DNA from: a virus
Reading direction: 5' to 3' (one strand)
Length of the DNA: 59,546 nt
IMG/VR virus record: IMGVR_UViG_3300042452_000420
Span: 1-59,546 of that record
Made by a program: the position numbers and the translations under genes. Numbering within the stretch: the stretch's first letter is position 1; every line of letters starts with the position of its first letter. This document shows positions 46,321 to 53,935 of the stretch, in pieces. The notes below the pieces were generated by a model that had not been told where the DNA came from, did no database searches, and worked only from the letters and a program-made list of their open reading frames with translations.

Positions 46321-47432
46321 TGGCATCGTCGTCAACTGATTGGGCAAGGTCTATTGCCACAACCATCCAGACGTTCCTGCGGGAAGAGGAAATCGCTTCC
46401 CTCCGCAAGTACAAAGTCTTCGCGGCTTTGGAAGGTTCTGGCAACATCCGCACCAACATGAGCGGCCGGGGATTTCAGTGGGAAATCCAATACCGCAACC
46501 ATACGCCAACCGGCAACAACGGTGAGACTCCTCGCTCGTTCGCTCGCCAGAACCTCTGGAAGAACGCAGAGCTGGAATTTCGTGGCGCGCAAGCGACCGA
46601 CGCGATCTACAAGAAAGAGATGCTGGAAAATCGCAGCGCTCAGGCTCTTGTGAACGTCGCCGGCCGCATGGCTTCGCGGCTCATCACCAGCATGGAGCAG
46701 TACCTTGCCAAGGAGTGGGCGGTCGATGGAACGGCCAACGGGAACGAGCTGCGGTTCCATGGCATTGAGTCGTTCATGGGCAACAACGGCACGCTCAACG
46801 TGTCCACGGGTGCCCAGCGTACGGCCAACGCTGCCGATCCGTTCGGCTCTCCGTCCGACACCTATGCCGGTCTTTCGACCGCGTTGGGTGCGTACGGCGG
46901 CTCGCAGAAGACGGGCGTGTGGCCCAACGGCGAAGCCGATCCAGAGTTCGATTTCTATTCGCCGGTCATCACCAACGTGACCAGCACCTACTTCGGCGGT
47001 TCGACTTGGGCAGCCAACTGCACCAAGGCGCTTCGCGAGGCGCTTCATCAGACGCGCCGCAATGATACGAAGCAGGATCAGATCGATATGTGCCTCCTGA
47101 ACCGCAGGTGGTACATCGACTTCCTGAATACGCTGGACGCCAAGGAGCGTGTCATCGTCGGCCGGACGGACGGTCTGCGGAGCTACGGCTTCACGGATGT
47201 GTTCGACTTCGACGGCGTTGAGGTTTCGTCGGAAAATTCTGTTCCCGCCGACACGGGCTACGGCCTCGCCATCGGGAACATGGAACTCCTTTGCATGACC
47301 GATCAGTTGATGGTCAGCGAGGGTCCGTTCTACGACGAACTCACGCAACAGTATCGCTACGTTGTGTCAACGCTCGGCAACCTTAAGTTTAAGACGCCGC
47401 GCAACTTCTTCAAACTTGCCGCCCTTGCCTAA
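46320..47432 (+). CDS. Major capsid protein (HK97-fold type)
   Basis: A 370-residue protein right after the scaffold gene. Its parts fit coat proteins: an N-terminal helix (SIATTIQTFLREEEIASLRK), an E-loop-like beta segment (GFQWEIQYRNHTPT; NAELEFRGAQATDAIYKKEM), a spine-helix-like MASRLITSMEQYLAKEWAVD, and a C-terminal A-domain pattern (FDGVEVSSENSVPADTGYGL; MCLLNRRWYIDFLNTLDAKE). The size is normal for a coat protein. Overlap with scaffold, decoration-like genes downstream and nearby terminase/portal make the assignment strong, though no single signature residue defines it. Confidence 0.8.
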   Translation: MASSSTDWARSIATTIQTFLREEEIASLRKYKVFAALEGSGNIRTNMSGRGFQWEIQYRNHTPTGNNGETPRSFARQNLWKNAELEFRGAQATDAIYKKEMLENRSAQALVNVAGRMASRLITSMEQYLAKEWAVDGTANGNELRFHGIESFMGNNGTLNVSTGAQRTANAADPFGSPSDTYAGLSTALGAYGGSQKTGVWPNGEADPEFDFYSPVITNVTSTYFGGSTWAANCTKALREALHQTRRNDTKQDQIDMCLLNRRWYIDFLNTLDAKERVIVGRTDGLRSYGFTDVFDFDGVEVSSENSVPADTGYGLAIGNMELLCMTDQLMVSEGPFYDELTQQYRYVVSTLGNLKFKTPRNFFKLAALA

Positions 47433-47450
47433 AGAAAGAGGTGATCTGAA

Positions 47451-48005
47451 ATGAGTCTGTTTGACGATCCGCCGTTCGCACTCGGTCAGACCCTCGGGGT
47501 CACGCTGGCCACAGAGGGCGGCAATTGGGTTGGGGCCGTGAAGACGTTCCCTGACGTTAATCCTGTTACGGGCGTAGTCCGCAGCAACCGGGTGAAGACC
47601 TGTATCGCTGTCCGCAACACCAGCGGCGTGATTCTGCTTCCCAAGCGGGTGGTGATGTTTAAGGCGGGTTCGTTCACGGAAGTGGACGGCTACGACAACG
47701 ACACCACCAAGCTCCCGGCCGGCGTTGTGGATGAGTTCATCCCGACGAGCGGTGTGGCTAACAACGATGTGTTCTGGTTGACTGTCGAAGGTCCGACCGA
47801 AGTGAAACTGGGCCCGGCCCAGGAAGCTGCGGTGGACACGGCGCTGGTGGCCCTCACGGCCGCAGCCAGCACGCACTCCACCACGGCTGGGCAGGCCCAG
47901 ACGGCGGCGGTGACGTTCTTGCAGCACCACTACATCGGGCGGGCCGTCTCCGCTGGAACGACGGGTCAGAACGTGTTGGCTATTGTCAAACTCGCCAGGA
48001 GCTAA
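47451..48005 (+). CDS. Putative capsid decoration protein
   Basis: A 184-residue protein with AGAGGTG before ATG 47451. The first half is beta-type (IAVRNTSGVILLPKRVVMFK; FTEVDGYDNDTTKLPAGVVD), in the style of DUF2190-like head proteins that cover the capsid. The last third has an Ala/Thr-rich helix (LVALTAAASTHSTTAGQAQT) and a short C-terminal beta part (IGRAVSAGTTGQNVLAIVKL). It stands immediately after the major capsid gene, the usual place for decoration proteins. Confidence 0.55.
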   Translation: MSLFDDPPFALGQTLGVTLATEGGNWVGAVKTFPDVNPVTGVVRSNRVKTCIAVRNTSGVILLPKRVVMFKAGSFTEVDGYDNDTTKLPAGVVDEFIPTSGVANNDVFWLTVEGPTEVKLGPAQEAAVDTALVALTAAASTHSTTAGQAQTAAVTFLQHHYIGRAVSAGTTGQNVLAIVKLARS

Positions 48006-48007
48006 CC

Positions 48008-48268
48008 ATGACGCTTCGCAATACGCTGATCGTCGGCCTCGCGAGCGACCAGTTCGGGAACCAGTTGGCCAATTCGCTCCAGCACCTGACGGGCGCCACA
48101 AACGCCCTGACGGTCGGTGCGACCAACATCACCGTTGGCGCGTCCACTAGCAGCCTTGGTTTTTACGGCGCTGCCGTGACCGCCAAGCCGACTGGCGTGA
48201 CGCTCAACAACGTGACTGCCCTCGCGACTGCTCTTGCTAACCTTGGCCTGATCGCCACCACTTCGTAA
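48008..48268 (+). CDS. Small capsid-associated (head fibre-like) protein
   Basis: An 86-residue protein two bases after the previous gene. The core LGFYGAAVTAKPTGVTLNNV and the ALANLGLI end match the short trimerising units (FYGA.PxxQPT...LxxLGL) known from head fibre and decoration proteins of tailed phages. The N-terminus (MTLRNTLIVGLASDQFGNQL) probably contacts the shell. A terminator follows, so it ends the capsid operon. Confidence 0.65.
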   Translation: MTLRNTLIVGLASDQFGNQLANSLQHLTGATNALTVGATNITVGASTSSLGFYGAAVTAKPTGVTLNNVTALATALANLGLIATTS

Positions 48269-48296
48269 CGCATGCCCCTTCACGGGGTTCGGGGGA

Positions 48297-48335
48297 GGCG
48301 GCCGGCCGGGCAACTGGCTGGCCGCCTTTTCTCTT
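48297..48335 (+). terminator. Rho-independent terminator after the capsid operon
   Basis: GGCGGCCGGCC (48297-48307) pairs with GGCTGGCCGCC (48316-48326), an 11-base stem with one G-U pair and an 8-base loop, followed by TTTTCTCTT. It ends right before ATG 48336. Confidence 0.85.
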
Positions 48336-48521
48336 ATGGATGAACAACTTCTGCTCGCGCTCATGGGCGAACAACCAGCAATCCAAAACCTGGACTTCCT
48401 CCGGCAGTTGATTGCCGAGACGCGGGGCCAGGGCAACTACGCCGACATGGAGAAACTCCGCATGCTCCAGGGCACGGGCATGGGGACTGACGGACTTTCG
48501 ACGCAACGGGGCGACGAGTAA
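48336..48521 (+). CDS. Hypothetical small helical protein
   Basis: A 61-residue frame starting directly after the terminator. No Shine-Dalgarno precedes ATG 48336, so the start is uncertain; expression would depend on read-through or on a short leader. It reads MDEQLLLALMGEQPAIQNLD, then FLRQLIAETRGQGNYADMEK, a helical pair. It ends in TAATG overlap with the next gene, which supports its reality. Confidence 0.45.
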   Translation: MDEQLLLALMGEQPAIQNLDFLRQLIAETRGQGNYADMEKLRMLQGTGMGTDGLSTQRGDE

Positions 48522-49642
48522 TGCAGCTTCCTCAGTGGAGTGACGCCCAGGCCGCCCAGCAATACGTGGACGGCTTCCAGCAGGAAGAGCCGCAGTTCCA
48601 GCGTCAGGTCTTCCAGCCCCAGCAGCAACGTCCAAGCAGTTGGACGCAGCGGACTGGCGAGCCGATTGAGATGCGGTATTACCAGCCGACTCCTGTCCAG
48701 CAGCAGCAGCAGGCCCCCGCCCCTGCCCCACCGCCTCCGCTCCCGCAGGGCGCGCCATTCAACCGTCCGCAGACCGCAGCGCCGCAGCAATCGCAACAGT
48801 CCTCCCAATGGCCTGGGTACGGACCAGCGTCGTTCCCGCCAATCCCCGGCGCGCTGGACATGAACGTGTATCACTCGCCGTTTTCGGACATGAAGCCCGG
48901 CGTCTATACGCCAACTGGCCAGTATTTCGGCGGGGATCTGGTGACGGGATTGCGGCAGGCGCAACTCCAGCGGGACGCGATGGTTCAGCAGATGAACCAA
49001 GCCACGCTGCCATACCAGATGGCGAACATCTTTGGCCAGGATCTCGGCGCGCCGCAATTCGATTTCCAGGCCATGCTGGGCCGTGCCAACGACGCCATTC
49101 AAAGCGGGTTCTACAACCCATTCACCCGCTACTTCGATGAGACGAGCGACCCCCTGACGCAGATCGGCCAGCAGGCCCCGCCATCGCTGTACGACCCGTA
49201 CCAAGAATGGCTGGCTACGCTCCCCGGCTACCAGCCGCGTGACAGGTGGATGGCCGGACAAGGCAATCCACAGGCACCCGCGCGACCGCCGCAGCCTCCT
49301 GTACCTTCACCCCCGCCGCAGCCTCTAGACGCCAGTGGCCGCCCGCGCAACCAGATGATGTTCTACAACGCAGAGGGCAGGCCCTTTGCGGGGACGATGT
49401 CGTTTGCCCCCGGCACGTCGCAGGAATACCAAGACCAAGCCATGGCGCAATGGGCGAACAGTGAGGGCTACTTTCGCCCCGACCCTCTCTCGCAAATCGG
49501 CCAGCAGGCCCCGCCAAGCAGATACGACCCCACGGCGATCTCGCCCGTGAGCCGCTGGCGCGCCGGCATGGGGCCCGGCTCACCCGGATTCCAAGAAACT
49601 GACTGGATGCGCAACATGGCTGCGCAAGGCTACGTGTTCTAG
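48521..49642 (+). CDS. Pro/Gln-rich structural protein
   Basis: A 373-residue protein in TAATG overlap. Residues 1-110 are Gln/Pro-rich and probably unfolded (tracts of Q and P around 58-75). Residues 110-235 look folded (DMNVYHSPFSDMKPGVYTPT; QMNQATLPYQMANIFGQDLG). A repeat DPLxQIGQQAPPSxYDP occurs twice, near residues 211 and 325. Long unfolded Pro/Gln regions are common in phage portal-near and head proteins. The function is unknown. Confidence 0.5.
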   Translation: MQLPQWSDAQAAQQYVDGFQQEEPQFQRQVFQPQQQRPSSWTQRTGEPIEMRYYQPTPVQQQQQAPAPAPPPPLPQGAPFNRPQTAAPQQSQQSSQWPGYGPASFPPIPGALDMNVYHSPFSDMKPGVYTPTGQYFGGDLVTGLRQAQLQRDAMVQQMNQATLPYQMANIFGQDLGAPQFDFQAMLGRANDAIQSGFYNPFTRYFDETSDPLTQIGQQAPPSLYDPYQEWLATLPGYQPRDRWMAGQGNPQAPARPPQPPVPSPPPQPLDASGRPRNQMMFYNAEGRPFAGTMSFAPGTSQEYQDQAMAQWANSEGYFRPDPLSQIGQQAPPSRYDPTAISPVSRWRAGMGPGSPGFQETDWMRNMAAQGYVF

Positions 49643-49675
49643 GGACACTAATTAGATAGACACCCCAGACAACAG

Positions 49676-49700
49676 TTGACGGCTGTACACTAGAGATCGC
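49676..49700 (+). promoter_or_regulatory. Candidate promoter (TTGACGGCTGTAC copy 1)
   Basis: TTGACG (49676-49681) starts AGTTGACGGCTGTAC, which recurs exactly at 50345-50359. The -10 is poor here (TACACT or TAGAGA downstream at non-standard spacing), so it may be weak or need an activator. It lies 36 bases before the start at 49717. Confidence 0.45.
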
Positions 49701-49716
49701 ACAGGAGACACAACGC

Positions 49717-50346
49717 ATGCGGATTTACACGCCGACAGGTTACGCCACGCCCGAAGAGGCGATGCGCGCCGTCTACGACAGCGAGCTTGCTGCCGGATAC
49801 AATGCGTGGAAGCAAGGAAAAGCCGGCAGCTACTGGGCGCATAGCCAGTTCAACGGAACTGGGACGCGCACAGCCGACATCCAAAACGCGATGCTGAACC
49901 ACTATAACACAACCATAGCTCCGCAGTACGACGAGTTCAGCTACGACGCAGACTTGCAGGGGACTGGGGGGTACGTTGGAAAGCGACTGCCGCCCGGGCA
50001 ACGTCGCGCCCCTCCCCCTCCGCCGACATATAGCCGACCCGGCGGCCTTGCCGGCATGGTGCCGTTTACTGGCCCGCGAGGGGAGTTCATGTGGAGGCCG
50101 CCGGGAAAGATTCCGGGGGAAACCGGCTTCGGCACGGTGAGGCCGCCCAAGTGGAGGCCATCCCCTCCGGATCGGCCTCCCAGTGGCTCGCCAATTGGCC
50201 CCAACGGCCCGCGGCCGCAGTCGTACCCTGCCGGCACTCCAGGCATGGGGACTGCGCCGCCCGTGGGGCCAAGAGGCGGCTTCGGCGGCGTCCGTCCTTC
50301 GTCCGCGTCGATTGGCAGGACCGGCCGTGCGTACCCGCGTTATTAG
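49717..50346 (+). CDS. Hypothetical protein with Pro/Gly-rich tail
   Basis: A 209-residue protein with ACAGGAG before ATG 49717. Residues 1-90 are folded: MRIYTPTGYATPEEAMRAVY, ELAAGYNAWKQGKAGSYWAH and DIQNAMLNHYNTTIAPQYDE. Residues 95-209 are Pro/Gly/Arg-rich and unfolded, like the neighbour at 48521. It lies between two copies of a promoter-like sequence, so it may be transcribed alone. No family is recognised. Confidence 0.5.
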   Translation: MRIYTPTGYATPEEAMRAVYDSELAAGYNAWKQGKAGSYWAHSQFNGTGTRTADIQNAMLNHYNTTIAPQYDEFSYDADLQGTGGYVGKRLPPGQRRAPPPPPTYSRPGGLAGMVPFTGPRGEFMWRPPGKIPGETGFGTVRPPKWRPSPPDRPPSGSPIGPNGPRPQSYPAGTPGMGTAPPVGPRGGFGGVRPSSASIGRTGRAYPRY

Positions 50347-50375
50347 TTGACGGCTGTACGCAAGTTCAGTATACT
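50347..50375 (+). promoter_or_regulatory. Promoter (TTGACGGCTGTAC copy 2)
   Basis: TTGACG (50347-50352) and TATACT (50370-50375) are 17 bases apart, a near-consensus sigma70 promoter. It lies 24 bases before ATG 50399 and probably drives the glycosyltransferase-terminase-portal operon. Confidence 0.75.
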
Positions 50376-50398
50376 ATCACCCTCCCCCGAGGTGACAC

Positions 50399-51259
50399 AT
50401 GCAACAGCGCAAGCTGAACGTCGGTCTGGTTACGTTTTCGTACGGCGGCAACGGCGGAATCTCCTCTGAAGTCCCGGACATCCGCGAGTGGATGGTTCCG
50501 CTTGTAGCAGAAGCGTCCCGCGATCCACGGATTGAAAACATCCGCATCTGGAATCTCGCGGATACGCCGATCACCATGACCCGCAACCGGGCCGTCCTCC
50601 AGGCCAGAGAGTTTGGGCTGGATGTCCTGGTGATGATCGATTCCGACATGAAGCCCGACCTGGAGGGTTCCAAGAAGTTTTTCCCCTCGTCGTTCGACTT
50701 CTTGTACGACCACTACGACAAGGGCCCGGTGGTCATCGGCGCGCCGTATTGCGGGCCGCCGCCGATGGAGTGTGTGTACGTGTTTGAGTGGCGCGACATG
50801 CAGACCGGCCACCCGAACCCGGACTTCCAACTGAAGATGTACGAACGCACCCAGGCCGTGAAGATGGCCGGCATCCAGCCATGCGCTGCCTTGCCGACTG
50901 GCCTGATCATGTACGACATGCGGGCCTTTGAGGTCACGGAGCCGAAGACGGAAGAAGACAAGCCGTGGTTCTATTACGAATTCCCCAACAAGTATCAGGC
51001 GGAGAAGGCATCGACCGAAGATGTCACTATGACCCGCGACTTGTCGCTCGCCGGCACGGAAAAGCTGGGGTACAACCCAGTGTTCTGCAATTGGGACGCC
51101 TGGGCTGGGCATTGGAAGCCGAAGTGTGTCGGCAAGCCGCAGTTCATCGAAGCCAAGCACATCTCCAAGAAGTTGAAGGACTGCTGGGAAGCGAACTACG
51201 ACCACACGGTGTCGCTCGTTGACCTGAAGCCAAAGTTCACCGTCCGTGGCGGAAGCTAA
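50399..51259 (+). CDS. GT-A type glycosyltransferase
   Basis: A 286-residue protein with CGAGGTG before ATG 50399. The N-terminal half has the GT-A nucleotide-sugar fold: NVGLVTFSYGGNGGISSEVP, TPITMTRNRAVLQAREFGLD and the DxD metal site in LVMIDSDMKPD (residues 78-88). PVVIGAPYCGPPPMECVYVF and a C-terminal EDVTMTRDLSLAG follow. It could glycosylate virion proteins or host surface components. The position between capsid and terminase genes favours virion modification. The strong promoter at 50347 precedes it. Confidence 0.7.
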   Translation: MQQRKLNVGLVTFSYGGNGGISSEVPDIREWMVPLVAEASRDPRIENIRIWNLADTPITMTRNRAVLQAREFGLDVLVMIDSDMKPDLEGSKKFFPSSFDFLYDHYDKGPVVIGAPYCGPPPMECVYVFEWRDMQTGHPNPDFQLKMYERTQAVKMAGIQPCAALPTGLIMYDMRAFEVTEPKTEEDKPWFYYEFPNKYQAEKASTEDVTMTRDLSLAGTEKLGYNPVFCNWDAWAGHWKPKCVGKPQFIEAKHISKKLKDCWEANYDHTVSLVDLKPKFTVRGGS

Positions 51260-51929
51260 GTCTTGCACGCACTGCGGGAAGTCCTACCCGCTCACCAAGC
51301 AGTACTGGCACGTTAGTAAGGGAGAGTTTCATTCGCGGTGCAGGAAGTGCCGCAACAAAAAGCAGAAGGACGGCCGCGTCATCCGCTCGCAGAAGAAGTT
51401 GGCGGAGATCGAACGCGGGGCAGTAGACACGTTCATCGCCGTGTCGCGGGTTGGCGGGACGAACATCCCCCACTCAGCGGAACTGCTGGAAGTGGCGATG
51501 AAATACTTCGGCGGTGTCGAAGGCTTCATCACCGCGTTTATGAAGCAGTACTACGACGCCCCGGCCGGGGGTGCGTTCCGAACCAAGCAACTGGACTCCA
51601 TCCTCAAACTCATCACCGCCAACACCGCCATGGGCGGAGCCAAGAAGCCGCTGGAGTTGATGACTGAAGAAGAGCTGGAAGCGCAGTACCGGCGGGACGT
51701 TCTCGCCGCCGCCATGAGTATCAAAGTCAACGGACAGCCCGCAAGGCTGGAAGATCATGCAAACGTGCGAGATATGCCGGTGGTGGACAACCTACAAGCC
51801 GGAGGCGTTGGTGGGGGAATGCCGGAGATTCCCGCCGCAGTCGCGGAACGGCAAGTGGGAGAATCCGCTGACGGACAAAAGTCACTGGTGCGCGGAGTGG
51901 CATCACCTAACGATGTGCCAGCGCAATGA
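51246..51929 (+). CDS. Putative terminase small subunit with N-terminal zinc finger
   Basis: A 227-residue protein from GTG 51246, overlapping the glycosyltransferase end. Residues 7-36 hold CTHCGKSYPLTKQYWHVS ... CRKC, a zinc knuckle for DNA contact. Residues 55-145 are helical (GAVDTFIAVSRVGGT; SAELLEVAMKYFGGVEGFIT; LMTEEELEAQYRRDV), compatible with the oligomer core of small terminases. It sits directly before the large subunit (ATGA). From about residue 170 the DNA also encodes the nested zinc-ribbon frame at 51757, so the C-terminus may be less constrained. Confidence 0.55.
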   Translation: MAEAKSCTHCGKSYPLTKQYWHVSKGEFHSRCRKCRNKKQKDGRVIRSQKKLAEIERGAVDTFIAVSRVGGTNIPHSAELLEVAMKYFGGVEGFITAFMKQYYDAPAGGAFRTKQLDSILKLITANTAMGGAKKPLELMTEEELEAQYRRDVLAAAMSIKVNGQPARLEDHANVRDMPVVDNLQAGGVGGGMPEIPAAVAERQVGESADGQKSLVRGVASPNDVPAQ

Positions 51930-51969
51930 AAAAGCATCCCAAGCTCAGCGCCCCGATTCCACAGCCTGA
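51757..51969 (+). CDS. Nested zinc-ribbon protein overlapping both terminase genes
   Basis: A 70-residue frame (ATG 51757) in a third reading frame that overlaps the end of the small terminase and the first 44 bases of the large one. It reads MQTCEICRWWTTYKPEALVG, then ECRRFPPQ, WENPLTDKSHWCAEW and a polar tail. C-x2-C ... C-x-R-x-P-P ... WC is a recognisable small phage zinc-ribbon pattern, which is unlikely to arise by chance in a shadow frame. GGAAGATC is a weak ribosome binding site. Confidence 0.55.
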   Translation: MQTCEICRWWTTYKPEALVGECRRFPPQSRNGKWENPLTDKSHWCAEWHHLTMCQRNEKASQAQRPDSTA

Positions 51970-53599
51970 CGCGCCCGTAGTCACGCAACACCAGATCCAG
52001 CAGATGCGGGAGGTGCAGGCCGAACTGGCCTCCCGCCGGCTGGAGGCCCTCCGCCTGTACAGACCCATGCCCCACCAAGAAGAGTTCCACAAGTCGATGG
52101 TCAGTGAACGGATCGTCTTGGGTGGTAACCGTGGCGGCAAGTCATTGGCTGTGGCGGTGGAGGCGGCCCGCGCAGCGACCGGCCAAGACCCCTACGGCAA
52201 GTATCCGCTGGAAGGCGGGAACATTGCGATAGTCGGCCGGAACTGGCCCCACATCGGTCTTGTGATCTACCCGATCCTCTTTAAGGCCGGCGCGTTCCGG
52301 ATCATCAAAGACGAGGAGACAGGCGAGTGGAGGAGCATCAGGCAGGGCGATGACAAGTCGAAGTCCAAGCCTGCGCCGCCCCTCATCCCGCCCAGGCTCA
52401 TCAAAGACATGTCTTGGGTGCTGAAGAACGCCGGCTATTTAAACAAAGTGGAGCTGACGAACGGCTGGACGATCTGGTGCTTCTCGTCAGAGGGAGAGCC
52501 CCCGCAAGGCTATCAGGCCGATCTTATTTGGCTGGACGAAGACTTAAACAACGAGCGGTGGGTGGGCGAATGTCAGGCTCGCCTCGCGGATCGCAAAGGC
52601 CGATTTGTGTGGGCGGCCATGCCACATTCGCGGAATGATGCACTTCTGGGATTGTGCGAACGTGCCGACAAGGAGATTGAAACAAACAACCCCAAGCCCC
52701 TCATCCAAAAGTTCACGTTCCGGTTCCTGGACAACCAGTTCATTGATGACGAAGAGAAACGGAAGAACATCGAACGCTGGTCTGCCTTGGGGCAAGAGGA
52801 ATTGAAGATGCGTGCGGAGGGTGAGTTCACCACCGAATCCACGCTCATGTACCCGACGTTCAATCCCGCAGTTCACATCCTGCGCCGGGAGGAATTGCCG
52901 GACGGTCAGGTGCCTGCAGACTGGACCCGCTACGCCGCGATTGACCCCGGCCACGTAGTCATGGCGACACTGTTCGCAGCAGTTCCGCCGGACGAACGGT
53001 TTATTCTCATCTACGACGAACTGTATCTCCGGCAGTGCAACGCCATGATTTGGGGCGAGCGGTTCTACGGGAAGGTACAGGAGCAATCGATCTACGCCGC
53101 GATCATGGACATGCACGGCGGCACGCTCCGCGATCTCGGATCGGGACGATTGCCCCATGAGCTGTATTCGGAGGAACTGAAGAAGCGTGGCTACAGGTTC
53201 TCCATCGGCGGCAGCAGCTTCATCCCAGGGTCCGACGACATCCCCGCCAGAACGGCATTGGTACGCCAGATGCTGCATGTGCGGGGCGACGGGACAACTA
53301 AGCTGAAGATTTTGGACGGAGCCTGCCCCAACCTCCTCAGAGAAATAAAACGCTACCGCAAGAAAACCACCACCGTAAACGGACAGGTCTACGTGACCGA
53401 CGAACCGCAGACGCGGGGTGAGGTCCATGCCGTGCAGACGTTGGAATACCTTGCGGCCCATGAGCCCCGATACCACAAACCACCTCGCCGCCCTGGCCCG
53501 GAGCCATGGTGGGTGAAGTACTTGGCAGAGCGTGAAAAGCGCCTGCGCAAAGACGATGACGGAGTTACCTACCTTGCCCCCAAAGGAGCATTACGATGA
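51926..53599 (+). CDS. terL: Terminase large subunit (packaging ATPase-nuclease)
   Basis: A 557-residue protein in ATGA overlap. The N-terminal ATPase has Walker A GGNRGGKS (66-73) and Walker B LIWLDE (201-206), with the coupling segment FVWAAMPHSRNDAL following. The C-terminal nuclease starts at YAAIDPGHV (near 337-345), with further acidic positions in IYDELYLRQ and IMDMHGG. RVLGGNRGGKS-type motors cut and pump DNA through the portal into the prohead. Size and order are typical. It is followed by a small protein and the portal. Confidence 0.92.
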   Translation: MKKHPKLSAPIPQPDAPVVTQHQIQQMREVQAELASRRLEALRLYRPMPHQEEFHKSMVSERIVLGGNRGGKSLAVAVEAARAATGQDPYGKYPLEGGNIAIVGRNWPHIGLVIYPILFKAGAFRIIKDEETGEWRSIRQGDDKSKSKPAPPLIPPRLIKDMSWVLKNAGYLNKVELTNGWTIWCFSSEGEPPQGYQADLIWLDEDLNNERWVGECQARLADRKGRFVWAAMPHSRNDALLGLCERADKEIETNNPKPLIQKFTFRFLDNQFIDDEEKRKNIERWSALGQEELKMRAEGEFTTESTLMYPTFNPAVHILRREELPDGQVPADWTRYAAIDPGHVVMATLFAAVPPDERFILIYDELYLRQCNAMIWGERFYGKVQEQSIYAAIMDMHGGTLRDLGSGRLPHELYSEELKKRGYRFSIGGSSFIPGSDDIPARTALVRQMLHVRGDGTTKLKILDGACPNLLREIKRYRKKTTTVNGQVYVTDEPQTRGEVHAVQTLEYLAAHEPRYHKPPRRPGPEPWWVKYLAEREKRLRKDDDGVTYLAPKGALR

Positions 53600-53913
53600 G
53601 CGCTTTCCAGATGCCGACCGCCGAACTGGGCGACAAAGTCTTCTACTACCGCCATGAGGGCGCCCCGCCGTCACTGGCCCTCGTCACCGAAATCTCCAGC
53701 CGCACCCTGACGCTGTGGGTCATTACCCCCAGCTACGGCGGCGTGGAGCGGTTTTCGGTCCACCATGTAGACGATCCCGGTGTCAACGAGTTCCCTGCCT
53801 GGAAGGAGTACGGCTTCTGGGCACCCCGGCCCAGCAAGCTGATCGCCCTCCAGGAGAAGTTGGCCCTGGCGGAGAAGCGCCTGGAAGCCCTGGAGGCCAA
53901 GAAGGCCAAGTAG
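53596..53913 (+). CDS. Hypothetical small protein between terminase and portal
   Basis: A 105-residue protein in ATGA overlap with terL. It is a small beta-barrel-like part (GDKVFYYRHEGAPPSLALVT; TLTLWVITPSYGGVERFSVH) followed by a Lys/Glu/Leu coiled coil (LIALQEKLALAEKRLEALEA, residues about 81-100). It is a common type of accessory protein in phage head operons. The role is unknown; contact with terminase or portal is plausible. Confidence 0.5.
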   Translation: MSAFQMPTAELGDKVFYYRHEGAPPSLALVTEISSRTLTLWVITPSYGGVERFSVHHVDDPGVNEFPAWKEYGFWAPRPSKLIALQEKLALAEKRLEALEAKKAK

Positions 53914-53935
53914 GGCATTTACCTAAGAGGACTTC

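Noticed and set aside
44950-46347. Long minus-strand open frame (465 codons) opposite the scaffold gene
   Set aside because: It mirrors the scaffold coding frame; the product is Leu/Arg/Gly-rich without a domain and no ribosome binding site is seen. Such antisense frames are expected in GC-rich genes.
46332-47348. Minus-strand open frame (338 codons) opposite the major capsid gene
   Set aside because: Shadow of the capsid frame; composition is not protein-like.
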